DNA of 64,000 nt, taken from Luteimonas galliterrae (lineage in GTDB: Bacteria; Pseudomonadota; Gammaproteobacteria; Xanthomonadales; Xanthomonadaceae). A model generated the notes under the pieces. It searched no databases and was not told the DNA's origin. It saw only the letters and a list, made by a program, of their open reading frames with translations. The stretch's first letter is position 1, and every line of letters starts with the position of its first letter. Of this stretch, positions 45,083 to 54,049 are shown one piece after another. The position numbers were made by a program, and so were the translations under genes. The stretch is taken from the NCBI RefSeq assembly GCF_023374055.1, contig NZ_JAMBEP010000003.1, positions 1 to 64,000 on the forward strand. The letters run 5' to 3'.

Positions 45083-45937
45083 TTGAAGTTGTGGTTCGAC
45101 GGCGAAGTGGCGGATGCGGGCACCTTGCAAGCCGACCTGACCACGCACGCCATGCACTACGGCAGCGGCGTATTCGAAGGCATCCGCAGCTACGCAACCG
45201 CGCATGGCGCCGCGATGTTCCGCCTACCCGATCACCTGCAACGCATGCGCAAAGGCGCCGAGCTGCTGGGCATCGATTTCGACATCGCCCAAGCCACCGA
45301 AGCCACGCTGCAGGCGCTGCGGGCCAACCGCCATCGCGACGCCTATATCCGCCCGCTGGCCTGGGTCGGCGCCGGCAGCTTCGGGCTGGACGTGACCGGA
45401 CACGCGCAGCACCTGATGGTGGCGACCACGCCGACGCTGGTGCACCTGGGCGGCGCGAACACGCGGATGACGGTGTCTCCGTGGCGGCGCAACCCGGCTA
45501 GTTCGTTGCCGCCGCTGAAGCTGTGCGGCGCTTACGTCAATTCGATCCTGGCCAAGCGCGAAGCGAAGTCGCGCGGTTTCGATGAGGCGCTGTTCGTCGA
45601 CGATCGAGGCTTCGTCGTCGAATGCACCGGCGCGAATGTGTTCCTGGTCAAGGAGGGCTGCGTCATCGCGGTCGAGCATCGCGATGCCCTCCCCGGCATC
45701 ACCCGCGACACGCTGATCGCGCTGACCGGTGCGGTTTCCCGCACGGTGACCCTGGAAGAACTGCGCGACGCTGATGAAGTCTTCGCCTGCGGCACGGCCG
45801 CCGAAGTGGCGCCGATCGCCGCAGTCGACGATCGAACCTTCGGCGACAACCCGGTCAGCCGCGAACTGGCTGCGTTGTATGCGCGCGTGGTGCGCGGCGA
45901 AGAGTCCGTATCTCAAGCCTGGCTGACGCCGGTCTGA
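45083..45937 (+). CDS. ilvE: Branched-chain-amino-acid aminotransferase
   Basis: PLP fold-type IV transaminase transferring the amino group in the final step to Ile, Val and Leu. The family starts at LWFDGEVADAG and has THAMHYGSGVFEGIRSYATA, then AYIRPLAWVGAGSFGLD. The catalytic Lys is in LCGAYVNSILAKREAKSRGF, and TGANVFLVKEG and ACGTAAEVAPI match the class signature. I place the start at the TTG at 45083 (KLWFDGE), with AAGGAAG 12 bases upstream. A GTG at 44951 overlapping ilvM would add 44 residues, mostly repeat-encoded, and cannot be excluded. 284 residues is slightly short for IlvE (about 305). Confidence 0.9.
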   Translation: MKLWFDGEVADAGTLQADLTTHAMHYGSGVFEGIRSYATAHGAAMFRLPDHLQRMRKGAELLGIDFDIAQATEATLQALRANRHRDAYIRPLAWVGAGSFGLDVTGHAQHLMVATTPTLVHLGGANTRMTVSPWRRNPASSLPPLKLCGAYVNSILAKREAKSRGFDEALFVDDRGFVVECTGANVFLVKEGCVIAVEHRDALPGITRDTLIALTGAVSRTVTLEELRDADEVFACGTAAEVAPIAAVDDRTFGDNPVSRELAALYARVVRGEESVSQAWLTPV

Positions 45938-45939
45938 TC

Positions 45940-47115
45940 ATGGATTCCGCCGTAGCCAGCGACGTAACCGTAACGGCCTCCGATGTGCTGGCGGCGCAGG
46001 CGCGCCTGCGGCGTTATCTGGACGTGACGCCGACGCATTACGCTGAACGTTTCGGCTGCTGGCTTAAGCTGGAAAACCTGCAGCGCACCGGCTCGTACAA
46101 AGTGCGCGGCGCCTTGAACGCGCTGCTGGCGGCGCGCGAACGCGGCGACGAACGCACCGTGATCGCCGCTTCGGCGGGAAATCATGCGCAAGGCCTGGCC
46201 TGGGCCGCGTACCGGCTCGGCGTGCACGCGATCACCGTCATGCCGCGTTGCGCGCCTGAAACCAAGATCGCCGGCGTCGCGCACTGGGGCGCGACGGTGC
46301 GCCTGCACGGCGACAGCTACGACGAGGCCAAGGCCTTCGCTCGCGAGCTCGCCGAACAGCACGATTACCGCTTGTTATCCGCCTTCGACGACCGCGACGT
46401 GATCGCCGGGCAAGGCACGGTCGGGCTGGAACTGGCCACGCTGGCGCCCGATGTGGTGCTGGTGCCGATCGGCGGTGGCGGGCTGGCGGCAGGCGTCGCG
46501 CTGGCTTTGAAATCGCAGGGGGTGCGCATCGTCGGCGCCCAGGTCGAAGGCGCCGATGCGATGGCGCACGCGTTGCGCGGCGACCGCAGCCTGCGCGAAC
46601 CCGCCGCCACCCTGGCCGACGGCGTCCGCGTCAAGGAACCTGGCTATCTGACGCAACATCTGCTGGCGTCGCTGCTGGACGACATCATCATAGTGCGCGA
46701 AGCCGAGCTGCGCGAAACATTGGTACGGCTGGCATTAGAAGAACACGTGATCGCTGAAGGCGCCGGTGCGTTGGCGCTGGCAGCGGGACGGCGCGTGGCC
46801 GGCAAGCGCAAATGCGCCGTCGTTTCGGGCGGAAATGTCGACGCAGGTGTCTTGGCAAGGCTGTTGTCGGAAGTGAGGCCACGTCCGCCGCGCAAACCGC
46901 GACGTCGAGCTCGAGAGCGCGCATTGCTTAAGCCCTCTCCCGTTTACGGGAGAGGGTTGGGTGAGGGCGCGCGACCTATCCCGATCGCGCCGTTCGCATC
47001 TGGAGCTACAGCAAAGTCACTGGATGACAAGCCTTCGGCTGTTGTAGAGCGCCCCCGCCTTCGCGGGAATGACAGCCAAAACAAAACCTCCATCACCGAG
47101 GAAACCTACGCATGA
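45940..47115 (+). CDS. ilvA: Threonine dehydratase, short form without ACT domain
   Basis: 391-residue frame of which about the first 312 are the enzyme. PLP lysine is in [18 protein letters not shown] (near residue 51), the glycine loop in [17 protein letters not shown], and the metal/PLP loop [14 protein letters not shown] near residue 181. The long regulatory ACT domain of E. coli-type IlvA is absent, as in TdcB. Its place in the ilv cluster argues for a biosynthetic role making 2-oxobutyrate for Ile. The last 75 or so residues ([12 protein letters not shown] onward) are translated from repeats and are probably not functional. Stop and leuA start overlap as ATGA. Confidence 0.9.
   Translation: MDSAVASDVTVTASDVLAAQARLRRYLDVTPTHYAERFGCWLKLENLQRTGSYKVRGALNALLAARERGDERTVIAASAGNHAQGLAWAAYRLGVHAITVMPRCAPETKIAGVAHWGATVRLHGDSYDEAKAFARELAEQHDYRLLSAFDDRDVIAGQGTVGLELATLAPDVVLVPIGGGGLAAGVALALKSQGVRIVGAQVEGADAMAHALRGDRSLREPAATLADGVRVKEPGYLTQHLLASLLDDIIIVREAELRETLVRLALEEHVIAEGAGALALAAGRRVAGKRKCAVVSGGNVDAGVLARLLSEVRPRPPRKPRRRARERALLKPSPVYGRGLGEGARPIPIAPFASGATAKSLDDKPSAVVERPRLRGNDSQNKTSITEETYA
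46918..47080. repeat. Repeat insertions within the ilvA 3' region
   Basis: A CCCTCTCCCG...CGGGAGAGGG element (46930-46975) and a half GCCTTCGCGGGAATGACAGCC element (47058-47080) lie in the last 200 bases of the ilvA frame. They are read through to the ATGA overlap with leuA. Confidence 0.8.
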
Positions 47116-48647
47116 GCGCCCCCGATCACGTACGCATCTTCGACACCACGCTGCGCGATGGCGAGCAATCGCCGGGCTGCAGCATGTCGCCGCAGCAGAA
47201 AGCGGTGATGGCGCGCGCGCTCGCCGAGCTCGGCGTGGACATCATCGAAACCGGCTTCCCGGCCAGCTCGCGGTCCGACCGCGAAGCCGCCGCGCTGATC
47301 GCCCGCGACTTGCGCGAGACGACCTTGTGCGTGCTGTCGCGCTGCCTGCCCGGCGACATCGAAGCGTCGGCACGCGTGCTGCAGTCGGCGGCCAAACCAC
47401 GCCTGCACGTGTTCCTGTCGACCAGCCCGCTGCACCGCGAACACAAATTGCGGATGAGCAAGGACGAAGTGCTGGAAGCGACGGTGCGCAACGTGGCTTA
47501 TGCGCGTAGTTTCGTCGACGACGTCGAATTCTCGACCGAGGACGGCACCCGCACCGAAGAGGATTTCCTGGCCGAGGTCATCGGCGCCGCCATCGCGGCC
47601 GGCGCCACGACGATCAATGTGCCGGACACACTCGGCTACACCACGCCGGCGGAGATGCGAGCCCTGTTCCAGCGACTGATTGCGACCGTGCCGGGCGCAA
47701 AAGACGTGGTGTTCAGCGCGCACTGCCACAACGACCTGGGTATGGCGGTGGCCAATTCCCTGGCCGCGATCGAGGGCGGCGCGCGCCAGGTGGAGTGCAC
47801 AGTCAACGGCATCGGCGAGCGCGCCGGCAATTGCGCGATGGAAGAGCTGGTGATGGCGCTGAAGGTGCGCGGCGCCTATTTCGAGGCCGACACCCGCATC
47901 GATACGCGCCGCCTGGTGCCGACCTCGCAATTGCTGTCGCGGTTGGTCGGCATGCCGGTGCAGCGCAACAAGGCGATCGTCGGCGCCAACGCTTTCGCGC
48001 ACGAATCCGGTATCCACCAGCACGGCATGCTGCGCCATCGCGGCACTTACGAAATCATGAATCCGGAGGACGTCGGCTGGCCTGCGTCGCAGATGGTATT
48101 GGGCAGGCATAGCGGCCGCGCAGCGGTCGCGCATCGCTTGCGTGCGCTGGGCCACGTGTTGGAAGACGGGGAGCTGGACCGCGTATTCGCCGATTTCAAG
48201 GCGCTCTGCGAAAAGCAGCGCGTAGTCGACGACTCCGATCTGCAGCGCCTGATGCAGGACGATGCGAACGGCGACGGCTATCGATTGACATCGATGACGG
48301 TCAGCGACCGCGGCCAGCGCGCCAGCGCGCAGATCGAGTTGTCAGATCCGGACGGGCTGCGGATCATCGAAAGCGCGTTGGGCGACGGCCCCGTCGACGC
48401 GCTGTTCGCCGCCCTGGCGGCGGCGACCAGCGTGGACTTGAAGCTGGAAAGCTACCAGGTACACAGCGTAGGCATCGGCACCGACGCGCGCGGCGAAGCC
48501 AATCTGAGCGTGCGCCACGACGATGCCGAGTATCAGGGCACGGGCACCAGCAAAGACATCATCGAGGCCAGTGCGCTGGCTTGGTTGGATATCGCCAACC
48601 GGGTATTGCGTACCCGACAACCGCAACGCTTGTCCGCATTGGCTTGA
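47112..48647 (+). CDS. leuA: 2-isopropylmalate synthase
   Basis: 511 residues. Condenses acetyl-CoA and 2-oxoisovalerate, the first committed step to leucine. The start has [20 protein letters not shown], the barrel continues with [19 protein letters not shown], and [20 protein letters not shown] (metal His-x-His near residue 206) and [17 protein letters not shown] complete the active site. The C-terminal regulatory domain (about 395-511) is the leucine-binding site in homologues. It begins at an ATGA overlap with the ilvA frame. Confidence 0.96.
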   Translation: MSAPDHVRIFDTTLRDGEQSPGCSMSPQQKAVMARALAELGVDIIETGFPASSRSDREAAALIARDLRETTLCVLSRCLPGDIEASARVLQSAAKPRLHVFLSTSPLHREHKLRMSKDEVLEATVRNVAYARSFVDDVEFSTEDGTRTEEDFLAEVIGAAIAAGATTINVPDTLGYTTPAEMRALFQRLIATVPGAKDVVFSAHCHNDLGMAVANSLAAIEGGARQVECTVNGIGERAGNCAMEELVMALKVRGAYFEADTRIDTRRLVPTSQLLSRLVGMPVQRNKAIVGANAFAHESGIHQHGMLRHRGTYEIMNPEDVGWPASQMVLGRHSGRAAVAHRLRALGHVLEDGELDRVFADFKALCEKQRVVDDSDLQRLMQDDANGDGYRLTSMTVSDRGQRASAQIELSDPDGLRIIESALGDGPVDALFAALAAATSVDLKLESYQVHSVGIGTDARGEANLSVRHDDAEYQGTGTSKDIIEASALAWLDIANRVLRTRQPQRLSALA

Positions 48648-48661
48648 GCAGAGATCGGAAC

Positions 48662-50101
48662 ATGAAACCAAGAACCCTTTTCGACAAATTGTGGGATGCG
48701 CACCTGGTCGCGCCGGAAACCGATGCGGTGCCGGCTGTCCTGTACGTGGATCTGCACCTGATCCACGAGGTGACCTCGCCGCAGGCCTTCGCCGAGCTCG
48801 ACGCGCGCGGCCTGCGCCTGCGCCGGCCAGACCTGACCAAGGGCACGCTGGACCATTCCACGCCCACGCTGCCCGCCGACGCCGAAGGCCGCCTGCCCTA
48901 CTTCAGTGCGGAAGCCGAAACGCAAGTCGACACGCTGCGCCGCAACTGCGCGAGGCATGAAGTGGAACTGTTCGATTTCGGCAGCGAACAACGCGGGATC
49001 GTGCACGTGATAGGGCCCGAACTGGGCCTCACCCAGCCGGGCATGACCATCGTCTGCGGCGACAGCCACACCGCCACGCATGGCGCATTCGGCGCGCTCG
49101 CGTTCGGCATCGGCACCAGCGAGGTCGGCCACGTGCTGGCGACGCAGTGCCTGCTGCAGCGCAAGCCGAAGACGCTGGCGATCGACATCGAGGGCGAGCT
49201 CGCGCCTGGCGTCGGCGCCAAGGACCTGATCCTGCACGTGATCGGCGCGATCGGCGTCAACGGCGGCACCGGATACGTGATCGAGTACCGCGGATCGACG
49301 ATCCGCGCCTTGTCGATGGACGAGCGGATGACGGTCTGCAACATGTCGATCGAGGCCGGCGCGCGCGCTGGATTGATCGCGCCGGATCAGGTCACCTTCG
49401 ATTATCTGGCAACCACACCGCGCGCACCTCAAGGCGCGGACTTCGCCCGCGCCGTAGCGCGCTGGCGCGAACTGCGCAGCGACGACGGCGCGCATTTCGA
49501 CCGCGAAGTGCGCATCGATGCGTGCCAGATCAAGCCGACCTTGACCTGGGGCACGCATCCGGGCCAGGTCGCCGCAGTCGACGCGCGCCTGCCGCAGGCG
49601 CGCGACGCGGACGAAAGCAAGGCGCTGGCATACATGGGCTTCGACGGCGGCGCGGTCTTGGCCGGACGGCCGGTGGACGTGGTGTTCGTCGGCAGTTGCA
49701 CCAATTCGCGCCTGTCCGACCTGCGCCAGGTGGCCGAGGTGTTGCGCGGACGTCAAGTGCATCCGCGCGTGCGCATGCTGGTCGTGCCGGGTTCGGAACG
49801 GGTCAAGCGCGCGGCCGAAGCCGAAGGCATCGACCGCATCGTGCGCGACGCCGGCGCGGAATGGCGCGAACCCGGTTGTTCGATGTGCATCGCGATGAAC
49901 GGCGATCTGGTCGGTCCGGGGCAACTCGCGGTGTCGACCAGCAACCGCAACTTCGAAGGACGCCAGGGCAAAGGCGCGCGCACCTTGCTGGCCTCGCCGC
50001 TCACTGCTGCGGCATGTGCGGTGATGGGCGTGGTGACCGATCCGCGTGATTTCCTGCCTTCGCCGCCGGCGCGCAACCGCACTTTCCTGGAGGTGGCGTG
50101 A
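48662..50101 (+). CDS. leuC: 3-isopropylmalate dehydratase, large subunit
   Basis: 479 residues, aconitase fold. With LeuD it isomerises isopropylmalate. It begins [15 protein letters not shown], has [20 protein letters not shown] near residue 139, and the [4Fe-4S] ligands [12 protein letters not shown] (Cys near 346) and [11 protein letters not shown] (two Cys near 407-410). [16 protein letters not shown] [15 protein letters not shown] near 432 is the signature. ATG 48662 lies 14 bases after leuA. leuD follows after a 220-base repeat-filled gap. Confidence 0.96.
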   Translation: MKPRTLFDKLWDAHLVAPETDAVPAVLYVDLHLIHEVTSPQAFAELDARGLRLRRPDLTKGTLDHSTPTLPADAEGRLPYFSAEAETQVDTLRRNCARHEVELFDFGSEQRGIVHVIGPELGLTQPGMTIVCGDSHTATHGAFGALAFGIGTSEVGHVLATQCLLQRKPKTLAIDIEGELAPGVGAKDLILHVIGAIGVNGGTGYVIEYRGSTIRALSMDERMTVCNMSIEAGARAGLIAPDQVTFDYLATTPRAPQGADFARAVARWRELRSDDGAHFDREVRIDACQIKPTLTWGTHPGQVAAVDARLPQARDADESKALAYMGFDGGAVLAGRPVDVVFVGSCTNSRLSDLRQVAEVLRGRQVHPRVRMLVVPGSERVKRAAEAEGIDRIVRDAGAEWREPGCSMCIAMNGDLVGPGQLAVSTSNRNFEGRQGKGARTLLASPLTAAACAVMGVVTDPRDFLPSPPARNRTFLEVA

Positions 50102-50127
50102 TGCGCCAGTGCGCTCCATCGATTTTG

Positions 50128-50289
50128 AGCCGTCATTCCCGCGAAGGCGGGAATCCAGTGACTTCAACGCTGCACCAGATCGCGGCGAAGCTGTCTGCGA
50201 TCGCGCGCGCCCTCTCCCAACCCTCTCCCGCAAAGCGGGAGGGGGCTAAAGCCAAGTCGCTGGATTCCCGCCTTCGCGGGAATGACGGC
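50128..50289. repeat. Nested repeats between leuC and leuD
   Basis: Outer arms CGTCATTCCCGCGAAGGCGG (50132) and its inverse (to 50288) enclose a CCCTCTCCCGC-family element (50208-50250). The whole forms one large hairpin inside the operon. No gene is present. Confidence 0.85.
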
Positions 50290-50321
50290 TTTAAGAGCAC
50301 GAGTTTCAAGGAACCTAACCC

Positions 50322-50933
50322 ATGACTGCTATCAAACAATTCTCTTCCCGCACGGTCGTTCTGCGCGAGAGAAATATCGATACCGACCAGATCATTCCAG
50401 CACGGTTCCTCACCACGACTGAACGCAACGGCCTGGGACGCTTCGCCTTCAACGATTGGCGCTACCTGCCCGATGGTTCGCCGAATCTGGAGTTCGCCTT
50501 CAATCGCTCTGAAAACAAGGATGCTGCCATCCTGGTCGCAGGCCGCAACTTCGGCTGCGGCTCGTCGCGCGAGCATGCGCCATGGGCGCTGGCCGACCTC
50601 GGCCTGCGCGCGGTGATCAGCAGCCAGATCGCCGACATCTTCCGCAGCAATGCGCTGAAGAACGGGCTGCTGCCGATCGTGCTCGACGAGAGCATCGTCA
50701 ACGAGCTGCTGGACCAACCCGGTATCGAATTGAGCATCGACGTCGCCGCGCGCAGCGTAACCCTGCCCGATGGCCGCCGTTTCGAATTCCCGCTCGACAC
50801 CTTCGCCCAAACGTGCCTACTGCAGGGCGTGGACCAGCTCGGTTATCTGCTCAAGCAGCAATTCGCCATCACCCGTTTCGAAAACAGCCGCCTCACGGCG
50901 CATCCGCGACAGGAGTTCCACCATGCACGCTGA
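50322..50933 (+). CDS. leuD: 3-isopropylmalate dehydratase, small subunit
   Basis: 203 residues. It carries [20 protein letters not shown] and [20 protein letters not shown] near residue 75, which form the substrate pocket with LeuC, then [20 protein letters not shown]. The length is normal. AGGAACCTAACCC lies just upstream of ATG 50322. The gene reads into leuB, whose start overlaps the last 11 bases. Confidence 0.96.
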   Translation: MTAIKQFSSRTVVLRERNIDTDQIIPARFLTTTERNGLGRFAFNDWRYLPDGSPNLEFAFNRSENKDAAILVAGRNFGCGSSREHAPWALADLGLRAVISSQIADIFRSNALKNGLLPIVLDESIVNELLDQPGIELSIDVAARSVTLPDGRRFEFPLDTFAQTCLLQGVDQLGYLLKQQFAITRFENSRLTAHPRQEFHHAR

Positions 50934-52008
50934 AATCGTCGTTCTGCCCGGCGACGGCATCGGACCCGAGGTCACCGCCGCTGCGGTCGCGGTGCTGCGC
51001 GCTGTCGGCGAGCGTTATCGCCACCGCTTCACCTTGCACGAGCATGCGATCGGCGGCGCCGCGATCGATGCCTGCGGCGAACCGTTGCCGGAGAAGACGC
51101 TCACCGCCTGCCGCTACGCCGACGCAGTATTGCTGGGCGCGGTCGGCGGGCCGAAATGGTCCGATCCGCGCGCGAAAGTACGGCCGGAACAAGGCCTGCT
51201 CGCGCTGCGCAAAGCCTTGGGCCTGTACGCCAACCTGCGCCCGGTGCGACCGCATCCGGCCACGCTCGGCGCCGCGCCGATCAAGCCGCACCTGCTTTCC
51301 GGCGTCGACCTGCTGGTGGTGCGCGAACTCACCGGCGGCATCTACTTCGGCGACAAGACCAGGGATGCCGACAGCGCCAGCGACGTATGCCGCTACAGCG
51401 TCGGCGAAATCGAACGTGTTGTGCGCCGCGCATGTGAACTGGCACGCCGGCGCCGGGGCCATGTGACGTCGGTCGACAAGGCCAACGTGCTCGAAACTTC
51501 GCGATTGTGGCGGGAAACGGCCACGCGCGTGGCGCGCGACGAATTCCCGGACATCGTGCTGGAGCATCAGCTGGTCGACTCGATGGCGATGCACCTATTG
51601 TCCCGGCCGCGCGCGTTCGATGTGGTCGTCACCGAGAACATGTTCGGCGACATCCTCACCGACGAGGCCTCGATGCTGGCCGGATCGATGGGCCTGCTGC
51701 CGTCGGCCTCGCTGGGCGACGAGCGCGTCGGCCTGTACGAACCGATCCACGGGTCCGCGCCGGACATCGCCGGCCGCGGCATCGCCAATCCCTGCGGCGC
51801 GATCCTGAGCGTGGCGATGCTGCTGCGCCACTCGCTCGGGCTGGCGCTCGAAGCGGACTGCGTGGAACAAGCCGTGTCGGCGGCGCTCGATGCGGGTGTG
51901 CTGACCGCGGACCTGGCGCCGGCTCGGGCCGCGAGCACGGCGCAGGTGACTGCGGCAGTATTGGAGCACTTAACCGCCGATTGTCACGTGGCAGAATTGC
52001 GCGACTAG
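50923..52008 (+). CDS. leuB: 3-isopropylmalate dehydrogenase
   Basis: 361 residues. NAD-dependent oxidative decarboxylation to 2-oxoisocaproate. [20 protein letters not shown] opens the fold, [16 protein letters not shown] (near residue 135) binds substrate, and the signature [20 protein letters not shown] (near 240) and [18 protein letters not shown] give the metal and NAD sites. It starts 11 bases inside leuD with AGGAG upstream. It is the last gene of the ilv-leu cluster, since a REPIN-like repeat and opposite-strand genes follow. Confidence 0.97.
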   Translation: MHAEIVVLPGDGIGPEVTAAAVAVLRAVGERYRHRFTLHEHAIGGAAIDACGEPLPEKTLTACRYADAVLLGAVGGPKWSDPRAKVRPEQGLLALRKALGLYANLRPVRPHPATLGAAPIKPHLLSGVDLLVVRELTGGIYFGDKTRDADSASDVCRYSVGEIERVVRRACELARRRRGHVTSVDKANVLETSRLWRETATRVARDEFPDIVLEHQLVDSMAMHLLSRPRAFDVVVTENMFGDILTDEASMLAGSMGLLPSASLGDERVGLYEPIHGSAPDIAGRGIANPCGAILSVAMLLRHSLGLALEADCVEQAVSAALDAGVLTADLAPARAASTAQVTAAVLEHLTADCHVAELRD

Positions 52009-52020
52009 CTTTTTTGCTCT

Positions 52021-52098
52021 TGTGGGAGCGGCTTTAGCCGCGAGCGTTTCAAGGTCCTTCGCGGGTGAAGAGCTCGCGGCTAAAGCCGCTCCCACAAA
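52021..52098. repeat. REPIN-like repeat, AGCGGCTTTAGCCGCGAGC family, copy 7
   Basis: Inverted arms TGTGGGAGCGGCTTTAGCCG and inverse sit between the convergent ends of leuB and korB. It could end both messages. Confidence 0.9.
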
Positions 52099-52110
52099 AC
52101 AACGGGCGGC

Positions 52111-53166
52111 TCAGCGCAGCGAGGCGTTGATCTTGGCGAGCGCAGCAGCGCCCGGATTCAACTCCGGCGCTTCGAGCGCATTCAAAGGCGCCGGCACCGT
52201 ATTGAGGTGCCCGTGCAGATCGCCCGCTTCCTGATCGAAATACAGCAGGCCGGTCACCACCTCGCCCTGCGCCTGGCGCTGCTGGATCAGGTTCATCGCG
52301 GTCAGCCGGTCGCGCGGGTCGTAGGTCTCGTCGAGTTTGCGCAATCGCAGCACGGAACCGTCGTGCTGCTCGACCTGGATCGTCTCGCCGGCCGCATAAT
52401 CGACCACGATTTCGGCGCGCGGCAGCATCACATCGAGCTGGTTGACCGCATCGTTGTGCTCGCGCACGTAATCGTAGCTCTTGGTGCTGCCGGGATGGTT
52501 GTTGAAGGCGACGCAGGGGCTGATCACGTCCAGGAACGCGGCGCCGCGGTGCGACAACGCGCCCTTGATCAGCGGCACCAGCTGCTTCTTGTCGCCGGAA
52601 AAGCCGCGCGCGACGTAACTGGCGCCCAGTTGCAAGGCCATGCTGACCATGTCCAGCGGACTGTCGGTATTGGCGACGCCCTTCTTCGACACCGAACCCT
52701 GATCTGCGGTGGCCGAGAACTGCCCCTTGGTCAGTCCGTACACGCCGTTGTTCTCGACGATGTAGACCATGTTCACGCCGCGACGGATCGCATGCACGAA
52801 CTGGCCAATGCCGATCGACGCCGAATCGCCGTCGCCGGACACGCCCAGATAGATCAACTCGCGATTGGCCAGGTTGGCGCCGGTCAGCACCGACGGCATG
52901 CGCCCGTGCACGGTGTTGAAGCCGTGCGACTGGCCGAGGAAATAGTCCGGCGTCTTGGAACTGCAACCGATGCCCGACAGCTTGGCGACGCGATGCGGTT
53001 CGATGTCCAGCTCCCAACATGCCTGGATGATCGCCGCCGAGATCGAATCGTGGCCGCAGCCGGCGCACAGCGTGCTGATCTTGCCTTCGTAATCGCGCCG
53101 TGTGAAGCCGATCGCATTGCAGGCGAGCGTGGGGTGGTGGAGCTTGGGCTTGGCCAGGTAAGTCAT
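52111..53166 (-). CDS. korB: 2-oxoacid:ferredoxin oxidoreductase, beta subunit
   Basis: 351 residues, ThDP-binding subunit. Iron-sulphur ligand STLCAGCGHDSISAAIIQAC (CxxC near residue 36) is followed by the ThDP motif GVSGDGDSASIGIGQFVHAI (near 113) and VENNGVYGLTKGQFSAT, all as in KorB. With KorA it should convert 2-oxoglutarate and CoA to succinyl-CoA with reduced ferredoxin; a different 2-oxoacid is possible. The ATG at 53166 overlaps the upstream small membrane protein by four bases, implying one operon with korA. Confidence 0.93.
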   Translation of the reverse strand: MTYLAKPKLHHPTLACNAIGFTRRDYEGKISTLCAGCGHDSISAAIIQACWELDIEPHRVAKLSGIGCSSKTPDYFLGQSHGFNTVHGRMPSVLTGANLANRELIYLGVSGDGDSASIGIGQFVHAIRRGVNMVYIVENNGVYGLTKGQFSATADQGSVSKKGVANTDSPLDMVSMALQLGASYVARGFSGDKKQLVPLIKGALSHRGAAFLDVISPCVAFNNHPGSTKSYDYVREHNDAVNQLDVMLPRAEIVVDYAAGETIQVEQHDGSVLRLRKLDETYDPRDRLTAMNLIQQRQAQGEVVTGLLYFDQEAGDLHGHLNTVPAPLNALEAPELNPGAAALAKINASLR

Positions 53167-53570
53167 GTCAAAGCCTCGGCGGGAGGTTTTCGCAGCAAGA
53201 GGAAAAGGGTGACCACGCGTGACGCCAGGATCAGCACGCCGAACCAGAACGTGACCCGACCGATGTCGTCCTTCGGATTCATGTAATGGTCGAAGTAAGC
53301 GGTCGCGGCGCCGCCGACGATGAACAAACCGGCGAAGAACAGAACGATGAGGTTGTGCAGCAGACACAGCCACCACGGCCGGACATAGAAGGCGGTGAAC
53401 CAAGCCAATGCCGTCAGCGCCCACAGCATAGGCATGTCGGCCGACCTCAGGGCCATCGGCTCGGCCGCCGAGACGGTCTGCTGCAAAGGCGCCATCATGG
53501 AATCCGCGAACCAGAATCCGGCCAGCAGCACGGCCGCGAATCCGATCAGCAAGTACAGGATGCTGCGCAT
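53163..53570 (-). CDS. Small membrane protein, paralogue B of the kor operon
   Basis: 135 residues with four predicted spans: 3-23 (SILYLLIGFAAVLLAGFW), about 47-65, 73-92 (LCLLHNLIVLFFAGLFIV) and 112-130. The LLIGFAAVLLAGFW, LAWFTAFYVRPWWL and LILASRVVTLFLLLRK segments match the neighbouring gene 53640-54047, so the two arose by tandem duplication. The family is unrecognised. It overlaps korB by four bases. It may anchor or tune the oxidoreductase, but this is inference from position only. Confidence 0.78.
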   Translation of the reverse strand: MRSILYLLIGFAAVLLAGFWFADSMMAPLQQTVSAAEPMALRSADMPMLWALTALAWFTAFYVRPWWLCLLHNLIVLFFAGLFIVGGAATAYFDHYMNPKDDIGRVTFWFGVLILASRVVTLFLLLRKPPAEALT

Positions 53571-53639
53571 AGGCCTAAGCACCTGGTCCCGTTGCGTCGC
53601 TAGAGCGTGAGGTGATGCATTTTCGGCTGACCAGATACG

Positions 53640-54047
53640 TCACATCAACTCCTCTAACGAAGCTTTCCGCAGCCATAGGAGGAACGTCACGACGCGCGAT
53701 GCCAGCATCAGCACGCCGACCTGGAACACGGTCCAGGAACCGCTGTAATTCGGCCGCAAATGGCTGTCGGCGTATCCGTTCAATGCGCCCAGGACGACGA
53801 ATACACCGCCCACGAATACAACGCCGGCCGTCAGCGTTGCGGACAACCATAACGGGCGAACGAAGAAGGCCGTCGCCCAGGCCAGCACAGCGAACAGCCA
53901 CAGCGATGTGCTGTCCGACGACGGGGATTGTCCGGTCGTGGCGATGGCCGCGGCGCTCGGCGACGGCGGGACCATGGAATTCGCCATCCAGAAGCCCAGG
54001 ATGAGCACGACCGCGAAACCGCCCAGCAGGAAGAGCATAGGGCGCAT
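53640..54047 (-). CDS. Small membrane protein, paralogue A of the kor operon
   Basis: 135 residues with four spans: 3-22 (PMLFLLGGFAVVLILGFWMA), about 49-64, 72-92 (ATLTAGVVFVGGVFVVLGAL) and 110-127. It shares LGGFAVVLILGFW, LAWATAFFVRPLWL and MLASRVVTFLLWLRK with the paralogue at 53163. Its start lies two bases after the korA stop, so translation is coupled. No known family is recognised. Tandem paralogues between korA and korB are unexpected, because KorAB itself is soluble. Confidence 0.78.
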   Translation of the reverse strand: MRPMLFLLGGFAVVLILGFWMANSMVPPSPSAAAIATTGQSPSSDSTSLWLFAVLAWATAFFVRPLWLSATLTAGVVFVGGVFVVLGALNGYADSHLRPNYSGSWTVFQVGVLMLASRVVTFLLWLRKASLEELM

Positions 54048-54049
54048 GT

